Shown: positions 1-7,656 of the stretch, piece by piece
Layout of the letters: each line of letters begins with the position of its first letter
Numbering within the stretch: position 1 is the first letter of the stretch
From: Methanohalophilus sp. RSK
GTDB lineage: Archaea > Halobacteriota > Methanosarcinia > Methanosarcinales > Methanosarcinaceae
Direction of reading: 5' to 3'
Assembly (NCBI RefSeq): GCF_003722075.1
Contig: NZ_RDSK01000002.1
Span: forward strand, 1 to 64,000
DNA: 64,000 nt
Translations under genes and position numbers: made by a program
Notes under the pieces: model-generated
The model's database searches: none
Told to the model about the DNA's origin: nothing
The model's input: the letters and a program-made list of their open reading frames with translations, nothing else

Positions 1-2
1 AA

Positions 3-158
3 ATTCTTTGTCCAAAAAATGGGCAAAAATCAGAAAAAACACAATCCAATGACTTATGTGATACTGTCAAATCAATGGGGCAAAAAATGGATAAAATTAT
101 AAAAACAAGCATGGAAGAAAGAAAAGACGCTAGCGAACGACTAGAAGAAAAAAGATAA
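3..158 (+). CDS. C-terminal end of an unidentified protein, cut by the window edge
   Basis: An open frame enters from the left edge and ends at TAA 156-158, giving about 51 residues. The visible tail is hydrophilic and helix-forming, ending in a run rich in Glu, Lys and Arg (ERKDASERLEEKR), with a Cys-Pro near the start of the visible part. I do not recognise the family. It could be the end of a regulator or DNA-binding protein, but nothing proves this. Codon use is compatible with coding, but so short a piece could also be chance. Confidence 0.4.
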   Translation: MLCPKNGQKSEKTQSNDLCDTVKSMGQKMDKIIKTSMEERKDASERLEEKR

Positions 159-369
159 ACATAGAGATTAGAATAGAACCTAAAAAGAGAGACATTCAGT
201 TGATTAAAAATAAAACTGTCAAAGTTGGGCTCGATCTTTTTTGGTATTATATGATTGCAATTGTTGCAAAAGTATATGGCCATATTTCCCAGGCGTCTGT
301 TCTCAAGATATGAGCTACAAAAATAACATTGTACATTGCCTGGCACTATGTTAGCCATTGTTTTTGTAC

Positions 370-525
370 TCATTTTCCTTCGATTCCACCTATAAGGAAC
401 CTGTAAAGGTCCATTTCTTCATTGTCAAGGTTTCCGTTAATCCTTCCCCTATATATAGTATGGGAAATGTTCGGATTACCTTTTTGGGATTTAATTCCCC
501 TTTCATTTTTCTCAATGCATTTCAT
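370..525 (-). CDS. Small hypothetical protein (about 51 aa)
   Basis: A reverse-strand frame from ATG 525 to TGA 370 encodes a small, mixed-charge soluble peptide that starts MKCIEKNERG and ends GGIEGK. A GGAGG motif lies upstream, and two in-frame GTG codons (537, 546) are alternative starts. A TATA-like box at 571-580 on this strand sits 25 to 50 bases upstream, as expected for an archaeal promoter. The forward-strand frame over the same bases reads as hydrophobic nonsense, so the reverse frame is preferred. Function unknown. It is divergent from pyrC. Confidence 0.5.
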   Translation of the reverse strand: MKCIEKNERGIKSQKGNPNISHTIYRGRINGNLDNEEMDLYRFLIGGIEGK

Positions 526-570
526 ATTGTCTATCACTTCCTCCACCAAAATAAGTAATGTGTTTCATTA

Positions 571-580
571 ATATATACTT
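571..580 (-). promoter_or_regulatory. TATA box for the small gene at 370-525
   Basis: On the reverse strand the bases read AAGTATATAT, a good archaeal TATA element. The first possible start codons of the small reverse gene lie 25 to 46 bases downstream. Confidence 0.4.
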
Positions 581-691
581 TGTTCTACTTATCTATATAT
601 AAAATTTAAATCATTATTTCCATCCGGTCAGAAGATGTAAAATGGGAAAAATAATATGCATACCTACCAATAACTAGTCGAAGGGAAGAGC

Positions 692-2059
692 ATGAATGAT
701 ATATTAATTAAGAACACTAAAGTTTTTTATAAAAATCAGTTGCAACCCGGCGAAGTGCTCATAGATGAAGGTAAAATAAAAAAAATTGCCAAAAATCTAA
801 AGGGCGAGGAGGCGGACAGACGGATTGATGCACACGGGGGACTTACTATTCCAGCAGGCATCGATGTACATGTGCATTTCCGGGAGCCCGGTATGACTCA
901 CAAAGAAGATTGGTATTCAGGAAGCTGTGCGGCTGCTGCAGGTGGTATTGGGACAGTTGTGGAACACCCAAACACATTGCCGCCGGTTCTTGACAGAAAA
1001 TCTTTCAGGGAAAAATTCAAACTGGCAAACCGTAAATCCATCATTGATTTTGGAATTAATGGTGGTGTGGGAAAGAACATTGAAAAACTGGAAAGTCTCT
1101 GGGGGCTGGGTATTACGGCTTTCGGTGAAATTTTCATGGCCGAATCAACTGCTGGTTTGGGATTGGATTCAGAATTGCTAAAAGAGGCTCTTGAAACGAT
1201 TCAACAACTTGGAGCGCTGGCCTGTATCCATGCCGAGGATGAAAAAATCAAATGCGATAATGAAATTTTACTCAAGAAAGACTTCACTCCCCAGTCCCAT
1301 TCCCGGATTCGCTCCAATCAATGTGAGGCAATGGCAGTTAAGAATGCGCTTGAGCTGTCCGGTTTGACATCCGTAAATACTCATTTTTGCCACATCAGTA
1401 CCCTGGAGGCTTTTGGTCAGTTAAAAAGGGAAAAATACATTCTTGAAAAAGAGGATGTTTCGCGTCATTTAAGCTTTGAGGTAGCTCCCCATCACCTTTT
1501 CCTATCAGATCGTGATTGGGACAGACTTGGTACTTTTGGTAAAATGAATCCTCCTCTGAGGAACCGGCAAAGTGTGAAAGCACTTGTTAATGGAATAAAT
1601 GATGGTACAGTAGATGTTGTAGCTTCAGATCATGCCCCTCACAGGGAATCGGAGAAGGAGGGAGACATTAAGAGCGCTCCATCTGGTGTACCGGGTGTGG
1701 AAACCCTTATGCCCCTTATGATGGTGGGAGTTAAAAGAAATCTTTTCCCTCTCAAACGTCTCATTGAAGTCACAAGCAGCAATCCGGCAAGAATCTTTGG
1801 ACTTGACAAACATGGAAAAGGTGCTTTTGCCGAGGGCTATGATGCTGATTTAATAATAATGGATCCGCGAAATGTGAAACCTATTAATTCAGATATGTTG
1901 CACAGCAAGGCAGGATGGACTCCGTATGAAGGAATGGAGGGGATATTCCCTGAGTATACCATTTCCCGCGGGGAAATTATCTGGGATGGGGATATCGTGG
2001 GAGGGCGAGGAAGGGGCAATTTCCTTCCGGGTGCCGGCTCTGTTAAAGACGACGATTGA
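692..2059 (+). CDS. pyrC: Dihydroorotase
   Basis: Catalyses reversible cyclisation of N-carbamoyl-L-aspartate to dihydroorotate in cytosolic de novo pyrimidine synthesis. At 455 residues it has the normal length of archaeal class I dihydroorotases. The metal-binding signature DVHVHFREPG (His60 and His62) follows a short N-terminal beta domain. Further ligands are in ACIHAED (about residue 180), HFCHIST (about 235) and the catalytic Asp motif VASDHAPH (about 310). The C-terminal strand closes the amidohydrolase composite domain. Translation starts at ATG 692 behind a purine-rich AAGGGAAGAG. The gene stands alone here, with a different family (KaiC-like) 70 bp downstream. Family assignment is firm; allantoinase is the only realistic alternative. 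Confidence 0.93.
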   Translation: MNDILIKNTKVFYKNQLQPGEVLIDEGKIKKIAKNLKGEEADRRIDAHGGLTIPAGIDVHVHFREPGMTHKEDWYSGSCAAAAGGIGTVVEHPNTLPPVLDRKSFREKFKLANRKSIIDFGINGGVGKNIEKLESLWGLGITAFGEIFMAESTAGLGLDSELLKEALETIQQLGALACIHAEDEKIKCDNEILLKKDFTPQSHSRIRSNQCEAMAVKNALELSGLTSVNTHFCHISTLEAFGQLKREKYILEKEDVSRHLSFEVAPHHLFLSDRDWDRLGTFGKMNPPLRNRQSVKALVNGINDGTVDVVASDHAPHRESEKEGDIKSAPSGVPGVETLMPLMMVGVKRNLFPLKRLIEVTSSNPARIFGLDKHGKGAFAEGYDADLIIMDPRNVKPINSDMLHSKAGWTPYEGMEGIFPEYTISRGEIIWDGDIVGGRGRGNFLPGAGSVKDDD

Positions 2060-2099
2060 TGTACATACTTTCTTTTTTTGTGTCCATGGTGCGCAAAAT

Positions 2100-2107
2100 T
2101 TTATATG
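2100..2107 (+). promoter_or_regulatory. TATA box of the KaiC-like gene
   Basis: TTTATATG preceded by AAAA. It lies 25 to 32 bases before ATG 2132, which would make the transcript leaderless and argues for that ATG over the two upstream in-frame ATGs at 2078 and 2105. Confidence 0.5.
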
Positions 2108-2131
2108 CACTATGGACTATATCCTTATAGC

Positions 2132-3040
2132 ATGGTACGTAACAAATATCCGGTTCATACGACACTCAGTTCGGATGCCATTAAAGTTCTTGATAGGTAT
2201 GAAAAAGAACTTGGTGCGAAAAACCTTGTACTCGAGAAAGCTTTACTCTCGCTTGACAAGGGGCGCTTCAGGTCAAAAATGGATGCCGGTAATTTGCAAT
2301 GTTCAATAAAACGGATAAGTACCGGTATTGTTGGGCTGGATGATATGCTGGAAGGGGGTATACCTGAAGGCTTCTCAGTGATTGTTACAGGTCCTCCTGG
2401 TACGGGAAAGACCACTCTTTGCATGCAATATCTTATGGAAGGTGTAACCAAAGGAGAGAAATGTGTCCTTTTTTCCTTTGAAGAACGTCTTCCACAGCTG
2501 GTGCAACAATTTATGAGATTTGGCTGGGATGTTGCAAAATACATCGATGATGGCTACCTGGAAGTTTTTGGGATGTCGATGTTGACCTTTGAAGAGATCA
2601 CAGAGATTATTGAGACGTATAAGCCCCGCAGGATAGTGTTTGATTCCCTTAATGTTTTTAGCAATCCTGAACAATTCCGCAATTCCGGAGGCTGGCGTTC
2701 GTTACACAGGACAATTAAGAATAGGAATATAACTTCATTTTTAATAACAGAAAAAAAGCATGGTATTGAAACCAAAGATTTTGATGAATATGATTTTCTG
2801 GGTGATGGTATCATATTTCTTGATTCCATACAATTAAATGATATTGATAATACCTTAACTCCTGTTATGGCCATACAAAAAATGAGGGCCACAAAAATAG
2901 ATTCTACTCCTCAATCATTCAGGTTCGGTGAGAAAGGGATTGAAAAATATCGCTCCATCCAAACATCAAAAGTCCTGCAAAACAAAATTGGAAGTCAATT
3001 GAATGTTAGTCCTTATTCAAGGAATGAACCCGGATATTAA
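2132..3040 (+). CDS. KaiC-like RecA-superfamily ATPase
   Basis: A 302-residue archaeal single-domain KaiC-type ATPase. Residues 1-45 form a short helical, ribbon-helix-helix-like N-terminus. The domain proper has Walker A GPPGTGKT (87-94), a catalytic Glu region FSFEERLPQ, and Walker B RRIVFDSLNVF. Proteins of this family in archaea are signal-transduction ATPases, often near sensor kinases, but their targets are mostly unknown. ATG 2132 is chosen because a TATA box lies at the leaderless distance; two in-frame ATGs upstream (2078, 2105) would sit in or before the promoter. The 3' end overlaps the convergent DUF1614 gene by 24 bases. Specific role not inferable. Confidence 0.85.
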   Translation: MVRNKYPVHTTLSSDAIKVLDRYEKELGAKNLVLEKALLSLDKGRFRSKMDAGNLQCSIKRISTGIVGLDDMLEGGIPEGFSVIVTGPPGTGKTTLCMQYLMEGVTKGEKCVLFSFEERLPQLVQQFMRFGWDVAKYIDDGYLEVFGMSMLTFEEITEIIETYKPRRIVFDSLNVFSNPEQFRNSGGWRSLHRTIKNRNITSFLITEKKHGIETKDFDEYDFLGDGIIFLDSIQLNDIDNTLTPVMAIQKMRATKIDSTPQSFRFGEKGIEKYRSIQTSKVLQNKIGSQLNVSPYSRNEPGY

Positions 3041-3712
3041 TGCAGCCATTAAGGCGGTTATGTATATTGCCTGAAAGCAGGCTGCACCACCTATATCAAT
3101 ATAACCGCTTCCTTTTTCTTCTCTTTTCAAGGCCATCAGGGATGCCACAGAGCCTGCTATGATTCCGCCTGCCCCGGCGATGAATATGATAGTAGCAGCA
3201 TTCTGAGGGGCCAATATCAGTGCCAGTGGAATTGTAAATATCCCTACATATGCGGGTATTGCTACTCCTACTCCATCAACAAAATCAGCCAGTAATGCAA
3301 CGACAACCAGTACTATGAGCATTATTTCCAATGCAACAAAATCCATTTCACTGACCAGTAGGTACAGAATTGTTAACATAGGAATTACAAATCCACCGAT
3401 ATTAAGTGTGATCTTTGTATCATAGATCAGGTTTGTGCCTGTAGTAAGTTCATTTACCACAGGTACTCCGTACGTTTCCTCCAGAAGAAGGGCGTCCCTA
3501 TGCATATGCTGGTTTTTGCGAGTTCTGATTTTGGTTATCGGTATTTCTATATTTGATGCAATTGGCATCAGGAGTAGGATTATAAAGAGAGGGTATGATG
3601 AAATTGGTCCAAGAGTTAGCTGTTGCTTGTAACACAACATGGCTATGGGAAGCAAGGCCAGTGTGTATATTATATAATCTCTCAAACCTTTTCTGTTGAC
3701 GTAGGCACGCAT
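3017..3712 (-). CDS. DUF1614 family membrane protein
   Basis: Encodes 231 residues with about six hydrophobic segments, matching the DUF1614 family of archaeal and clostridial integral membrane proteins as I know it. A conserved-looking central stretch carries the motif DGVGVAIPAYVGI and a Gly-rich GAGGIIAGSV. No catalytic motif is evident and the function of the family is not established. The start at ATG 3712 is preceded by an AT-rich TATA-like stretch (about 3725-3745). The 3' end overlaps the KaiC-like gene by 24 bases in convergent orientation. Confidence 0.8.
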   Translation of the reverse strand: MRAYVNRKGLRDYIIYTLALLPIAMLCYKQQLTLGPISSYPLFIILLLMPIASNIEIPITKIRTRKNQHMHRDALLLEETYGVPVVNELTTGTNLIYDTKITLNIGGFVIPMLTILYLLVSEMDFVALEIMLIVLVVVALLADFVDGVGVAIPAYVGIFTIPLALILAPQNAATIIFIAGAGGIIAGSVASLMALKREEKGSGYIDIGGAACFQAIYITALMAALISGFIP

Positions 3713-3760
3713 ACTTACTATTAAAATATAATATTATTTTATATATAATTTATCTGGGAA

Positions 3761-4513
3761 TCAGAGGTCTTCAATGATTCCCTGGTATTTTGAAGGATTG
3801 CCATTCTCGTCACGAATTATAAGGGTCCTTTCAGCAACTTTGCCTATCTGGCCTTCTTTTGTGTATATCCGATATTCCTGATAGAAATCATTGTATCCTT
3901 CGCGGCATCTCCTGCTCAGTTCGTCCTCTACTCTTTTTAGATCGTCTTTGTGGATAATGTCCCCGTAATTAAGATTGCCGGACAGGAATTCTTCGGTCGT
4001 GTATCCATACTTTTCAATTTCATCTGAAACGTATTTTACCGGCCACCCCTTTTCTACTTTCCAGACAAATGCTACAACAGGACTTTTTGTAGATATCATA
4101 TCCACACTCATCTCTTCGGAATCCATCTGGCCTGTGATATCCATTACAAAACCCTGGAAATGGCAGGGTTCATCCTCGATGTCTCTTTCCACAAGGGTTT
4201 TTTCCATAACCCATCTTTCCTTATCATCAGCCGTTAGTATCCTGTATCGATGGGTGTATTCTTTGATGCCTTCCTTACAGATGCGACGTATGTTTTCTCT
4301 GACTTCATCGATATCGTGTGGATGGATTATCTGTGCATAGGTCTTGTCCCCGGATATAAAATCATCGGCGTTGTATCCGAATTGCTGAATATTATCGGAT
4401 ACAAATTCAACCGGCCAGTCCTTTTCTGCATTCCATAGAAAAACTATTATGGGATTTTCGTATTCTTGATTTTTGTCCTGCATAGGAATAATTACCCCCA
4501 TTATTTCTTTCAC
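3761..4513 (-). CDS. Tandem PAS-domain protein without output domain
   Basis: A 250-residue soluble protein built from two PAS_3-type domains (about residues 15-130 and 135-250). They share the signature FxWxxEKxWPVxxVSDxIxxxGY and both end in an IxDITxQ/IIEDL-like strand, so they look like an internal duplication. There is no histidine kinase, GGDEF or HTH part, so it probably acts as a sensor subunit or adaptor for a separate kinase. Start GTG 4513 follows AGAGG; ATG 4501 is an in-frame alternative. The gene is divergent from the small gene at 4607. Confidence 0.8.
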   Translation of the reverse strand: MKEIMGVIIPMQDKNQEYENPIIVFLWNAEKDWPVEFVSDNIQQFGYNADDFISGDKTYAQIIHPHDIDEVRENIRRICKEGIKEYTHRYRILTADDKERWVMEKTLVERDIEDEPCHFQGFVMDITGQMDSEEMSVDMISTKSPVVAFVWKVEKGWPVKYVSDEIEKYGYTTEEFLSGNLNYGDIIHKDDLKRVEDELSRRCREGYNDFYQEYRIYTKEGQIGKVAERTLIIRDENGNPSKYQGIIEDL

Positions 4514-4606
4514 ATTTCCTCTTTAATTTATCTTCTTTAAGTACCTGTCGAATTTTGTTTTTGATCTTTAAATACAAATCGTTTCCGGTGACCCAATAGG
4601 TTAAAA

Positions 4607-4924
4607 ATGATGGAATTATATTGGGATGCTATGGCAGAAAATAATAGTATTAATCATGAAACCAAGGCTCTTGGAAGGTTGAAGATTGAAGTCCAGTCCC
4701 AGCAGGGAATCGGCGGGCAGGTGTTGATATGGGCACCCGCTGAAACCAATCAGTATAATTCAATTGTAAAAAGTGATGATGGGTGCTGGGATTGTATCTT
4801 TGCACGCCTTTATTCCAGCGTGGAAGAGGCGAATAAAGCATATGATGATTTTTCTTCTGAAGAACAAATAGACACTATGATGTCAAGATGTGGCTTTGGG
4901 GGACCTGCCTGCCAGATGATTTAA
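4607..4924 (+). CDS. Hypothetical small protein (105 aa)
   Basis: Soluble 105-residue protein of unknown family. It contains a central WAPAETNQYNS, four Cys residues (in GCWDC and RCGFGGPAC) and an acidic helical segment. The paired Cys could bind metal or form disulfides, but this is inference. A TATA-like CTTTAAATAC sits near 4568, about 40 bases ahead of ATG 4607 (ATG 4610 is in frame too). The next membrane-protein gene begins 1 bp after its stop, so the two are probably co-transcribed. Confidence 0.65.
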   Translation: MMELYWDAMAENNSINHETKALGRLKIEVQSQQGIGGQVLIWAPAETNQYNSIVKSDDGCWDCIFARLYSSVEEANKAYDDFSSEEQIDTMMSRCGFGGPACQMI

Positions 4925-4925
4925 A

Positions 4926-5129
4926 GTGATCAAAATGTATTTGGGCAAAAAGAGTGCCAAATATGCAGGATATATTCTTTTTGTTATCCTGTTTGTAATA
5001 ATGGCTTTTGAATGGATACTGGATTTGGGTTATGAATCTCTTATACTAATCCCCGCAGCTTTCCTTTTTGGAATGATCGGCTATTGGCTCGGAGGGTTTA
5101 CATATTCGATCCTGCGGGAAAATAAGTAA
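4926..5129 (+). CDS. Small two-helix membrane protein
   Basis: Encodes 67 residues with two transmembrane helices (about 13-32 and 38-58) and charged ends. The start is GTG 4926, 1 bp after the previous stop, or ATG 4935 three codons later. No recognised family. Tight linkage to the 105-aa gene suggests a shared transcript. Confidence 0.6.
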   Translation: MIKMYLGKKSAKYAGYILFVILFVIMAFEWILDLGYESLILIPAAFLFGMIGYWLGGFTYSILRENK

Positions 5130-5134
5130 TGGGA

Positions 5135-5260
5135 TTAAAATATTCCCAGCCATCTTCCAAGTACAATAATGTACAGGATCAATATTACAAGACCGGCTCC
5201 AAATTTGGCATTTTCATGTGGTATTGGTCCTTCTTTAATTACATAGTTTTCAGGTTCCAT
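5135..5260 (-). CDS. Small single-pass membrane peptide (41 aa)
   Basis: ATG 5260 to TAA 5135 encodes 41 residues: a polar N-terminus beginning MEPENYVIKEGPIP, then one hydrophobic helix (about residues 21-40). A strong ribosome binding site AAAAGGAGTGAT stands at the right distance, which is the main reason to accept so short a gene. It lies downstream of the JAMM-protease gene on the same strand with about 47 bp between them, so it may be in that operon. Function unknown. Confidence 0.65.
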   Translation of the reverse strand: MEPENYVIKEGPIPHENAKFGAGLVILILYIIVLGRWLGIF

Positions 5261-5307
5261 ATTTATCACTCCTTTTAAGAATTCGATTTTTTTCATATTT
5301 ATTTTTG

Positions 5308-5703
5308 TCAGGGCAGTTCCGGCTGGTCCAATTCTACATCAAGTACCGGCAGATCTACAGGATAACCCTCCCTGTTATAGCATTGCCAGCTGTTCTCATC
5401 GAAAGGTTCGGCAACAATTATATGCCAGTCCCCGGTTTTACCAAACATTACAAGATCGGCATTTGAGGGTCGGTAACCGGGTCCCGGATGGCTGTGCACA
5501 GAACCTACGGATTGTACATTTGGCATCATGAATAATTTGATTACTCCATTCATTTCACTGCTCTCTGTGCCGGGCAGAATCATCACATTGCTTATTATAC
5601 CTTTTTCTGTTTCCAGTAAACCCACAAATTCCCGGGGATATGTTGATTCACTACTTTTCAATATAAATTCCAGTGTTTCCCGGGCAATCCCCTCTACTTT
5701 CAT
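5308..5703 (-). CDS. JAMM/MPN+ metalloprotease-like protein
   Basis: A 131-residue single-domain JAB1/MPN+ protein. The full zinc-protease signature is present: an early Glu in YPREFVGLL, then HSHPGPGYRPSNAD, i.e. HxH followed by seven residues, Ser, and the Asp ligand. Archaeal homologues cleave isopeptide bonds of ubiquitin-like SAMP modifiers or act in sulfur-carrier processing; the exact substrate cannot be read from sequence. Length is normal for the stand-alone archaeal form. Start is ATG 5703. Downstream on the same strand is the 41-aa membrane peptide, and upstream is the DUF92 gene, about 40 bp away. Confidence 0.85.
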   Translation of the reverse strand: MKVEGIARETLEFILKSSESTYPREFVGLLETEKGIISNVMILPGTESSEMNGVIKLFMMPNVQSVGSVHSHPGPGYRPSNADLVMFGKTGDWHIIVAEPFDENSWQCYNREGYPVDLPVLDVELDQPELP

Positions 5704-5742
5704 ATGTTAGATATTATTGTGGTAGGTATATCTTTTTTGTCC

Positions 5743-7065
5743 TTAGAGGACAAGAATATACAGTATACCGGATATGAGGGCACCTGTGGCAGTTGCTACA
5801 AAATTGACTCCACTATTGGACAGGTAACCATTTTTCTGGAATGTAGCACCGAGTAAACTATCGATATTTGTACCTCCCCATCCGCCTGCACATGTAATAA
5901 GTATGGCAGGAATTATATGCTCCACAAATCCAAAGGCTGCTCCAAGTATTCCTATTGCCAGTGCTCCTCCAAAGGCTGCAAGTTCTCCGAGTGATGTTAC
6001 AGCCCCATCGGTACCGGTTTTTGTAGATTTTAAGTTTGTTATCATCCTGGGTGTCTGGCGTGCAGTTGTTCCGATTTCACTTGCAAGGGTGTCCCCTGCA
6101 GCTGTTGCTACGGTTCCCAGGAAAGCATATGTTATTAGATTGCTATGTTGGGGATATATGCCATATGCAATGGCAAGCACAAGGGCTGCAGTACTGTTGC
6201 TGAATACATTTTCATAAGTCCTTACTCCGCCTTTCTCCTGTGCGATGCCCATATCCAGCTTATAGTTGTATTTGTATTTGGTGAATACTCCTCCGAGTAT
6301 GAAAAAGGTAAGTAGTAAAACAAACCAGAGGATGTTACTAAAAACAATAATCAAAACTCCCATAAGTGTAGCACTCAACACTGCGGAAATATCGGCTATA
6401 GTAGTGCGATATGCAAGATACCCCAAAAAGAGTGCAAAAATGAATGCAATCAGTAAATGTAAAGGAGCAACTGTGTAACCAAAGGCTGCAAGAATCCACA
6501 TTGCCATTGCCGAACCGAGGGTCATTGAAAAAAGCCGATCTACAGAGGATGGTATGGATTCAAATAGAGCTGCTGTAATTGCTCCGATTACTGCTATGAA
6601 AAATATAAGTTCGTATGATACAGCGGCTGTCCAGTATGCATACCATGAACCTGCTATGAAGGCAGAAGAACCCCCTGCTATTAATAAAGCAAGACTTGAT
6701 GGCAGATTGGTGGTATTTTCTTGTAAGTCCTTTTTGGCGCCGCAGCGCACTATGGTTGCACTTGTGAAGCCAATGGTGGAGATCTGTATTGCTGATACAA
6801 TTATGTATTTTGGCAGGGAATAGGAATAGAGATTTGCAGTAATACTTATCAAAAGTAGCAAAACTACTGAAACAATAAGATTGGTTATATTCCGATCGCT
6901 ATTGGTTATGTAGCCATATACACCGGCACCTGCAAAAATCAGGAGTAAGATTTCTCTGCTTAAGAATGGAAATATGAGCATGGAAACTAATGCGATAGTT
7001 ATGAAATAGGGGGTATAGTTTTTCCCTTTATCTTCTCCGGTAAAGCATTTTGGCCAGCCTGTCAT
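5743..7065 (-). CDS. DUF92 family integral membrane protein
   Basis: A 440-residue protein with about a dozen hydrophobic segments. The C-terminal half carries the DUF92/TMEM19 hallmarks, including GTVATAAGDTLASEIG and GTDGAVTSLGELAAF, and ends in two further helices. Distant relationship to CTP-dependent polyprenol or phytol kinases has been proposed for this family, but no activity is established here. The N-terminal half is an additional block of helices, so it is a long version of the family. It precedes the JAMM gene on the same strand. Confidence 0.85.
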   Translation of the reverse strand: MTGWPKCFTGEDKGKNYTPYFITIALVSMLIFPFLSREILLLIFAGAGVYGYITNSDRNITNLIVSVVLLLLISITANLYSYSLPKYIIVSAIQISTIGFTSATIVRCGAKKDLQENTTNLPSSLALLIAGGSSAFIAGSWYAYWTAAVSYELIFFIAVIGAITAALFESIPSSVDRLFSMTLGSAMAMWILAAFGYTVAPLHLLIAFIFALFLGYLAYRTTIADISAVLSATLMGVLIIVFSNILWFVLLLTFFILGGVFTKYKYNYKLDMGIAQEKGGVRTYENVFSNSTAALVLAIAYGIYPQHSNLITYAFLGTVATAAGDTLASEIGTTARQTPRMITNLKSTKTGTDGAVTSLGELAAFGGALAIGILGAAFGFVEHIIPAILITCAGGWGGTNIDSLLGATFQKNGYLSNSGVNFVATATGALISGILYILVL

Positions 7066-7321
7066 GAAAATCAGAGATTTTTTGTTTAATAAAGCACTGA
7101 TTATTTATAAAAGTCATCTTTTAGTTTAATTTATCTTTATATATGTATTTGTGCACAAATAGTAACATTAATTTTTGAAGACTTGCATGAAGCGATTCAG
7201 ATTCCAGGTTGTAACCAGAAATCATGCATACTAACTATATATTAATGCACTATTTTTATAGTTCATATTCCAAAAATATATATTAATGTTCTTTCCTTAT
7301 GGAGCATTAAGGAGTGGTACA

Positions 7322-7465
7322 ATGAACCAATATGACTATCTCTTAAAAAATTGCCCGGTTTGCGGAACAGATCTCAGGGAAAACAACAAGTATCAGATAT
7401 GTGAATGCTGCCATTACTGGACTCAAAAAGATCAGGCTGGAATAGATCCAATTCTGATATGCTAA
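7322..7465 (+). CDS. Zinc-ribbon-like small protein (47 aa)
   Basis: ATG 7322 to TAA 7463-7465 encodes 47 residues with two Cys pairs, NCPVCGTD and CECCHYW, the spacing of a small zinc ribbon. An AAGGAGTGG ribosome binding site sits 6 to 8 bases upstream, and two TATA-like ATATATTAATG elements lie at about 7236 and 7278. It stands alone ahead of the sensor-kinase gene. Similar tiny zinc ribbons are common in methanogens with no assigned role. Confidence 0.7.
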   Translation: MNQYDYLLKNCPVCGTDLRENNKYQICECCHYWTQKDQAGIDPILIC

Positions 7466-7656
7466 CATGAAGGGTTACAATGTCAGTAGTTACCTAATTT
7501 TCCCTCTTCTAATCGATTCCTCATATTTACTCAGTACCTCTGAGGAAAAACTAAATATCCAGATGGAGGTAACCTTTTGGAAAAAATTAATTAGAAATGG
7601 AAGAAATTGATTCCCTACTATACTTATATATTATCATAGATCATATTATAATTATT

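Noticed and set aside
358-558. 66-codon forward frame over the small reverse gene
   Set aside because: Strongly hydrophobic and unnatural composition; the opposite strand gives a sensible protein with a TATA box.
2078-2131. Upstream start for the KaiC-like gene
   Set aside because: Falls before or in the TATA box that would drive ATG 2132.
7467-7610. 47-codon frame MKGYNVSSYLIF... ahead of the sensor kinase
   Set aside because: No ribosome site and weak coding look; kept out for lack of support.
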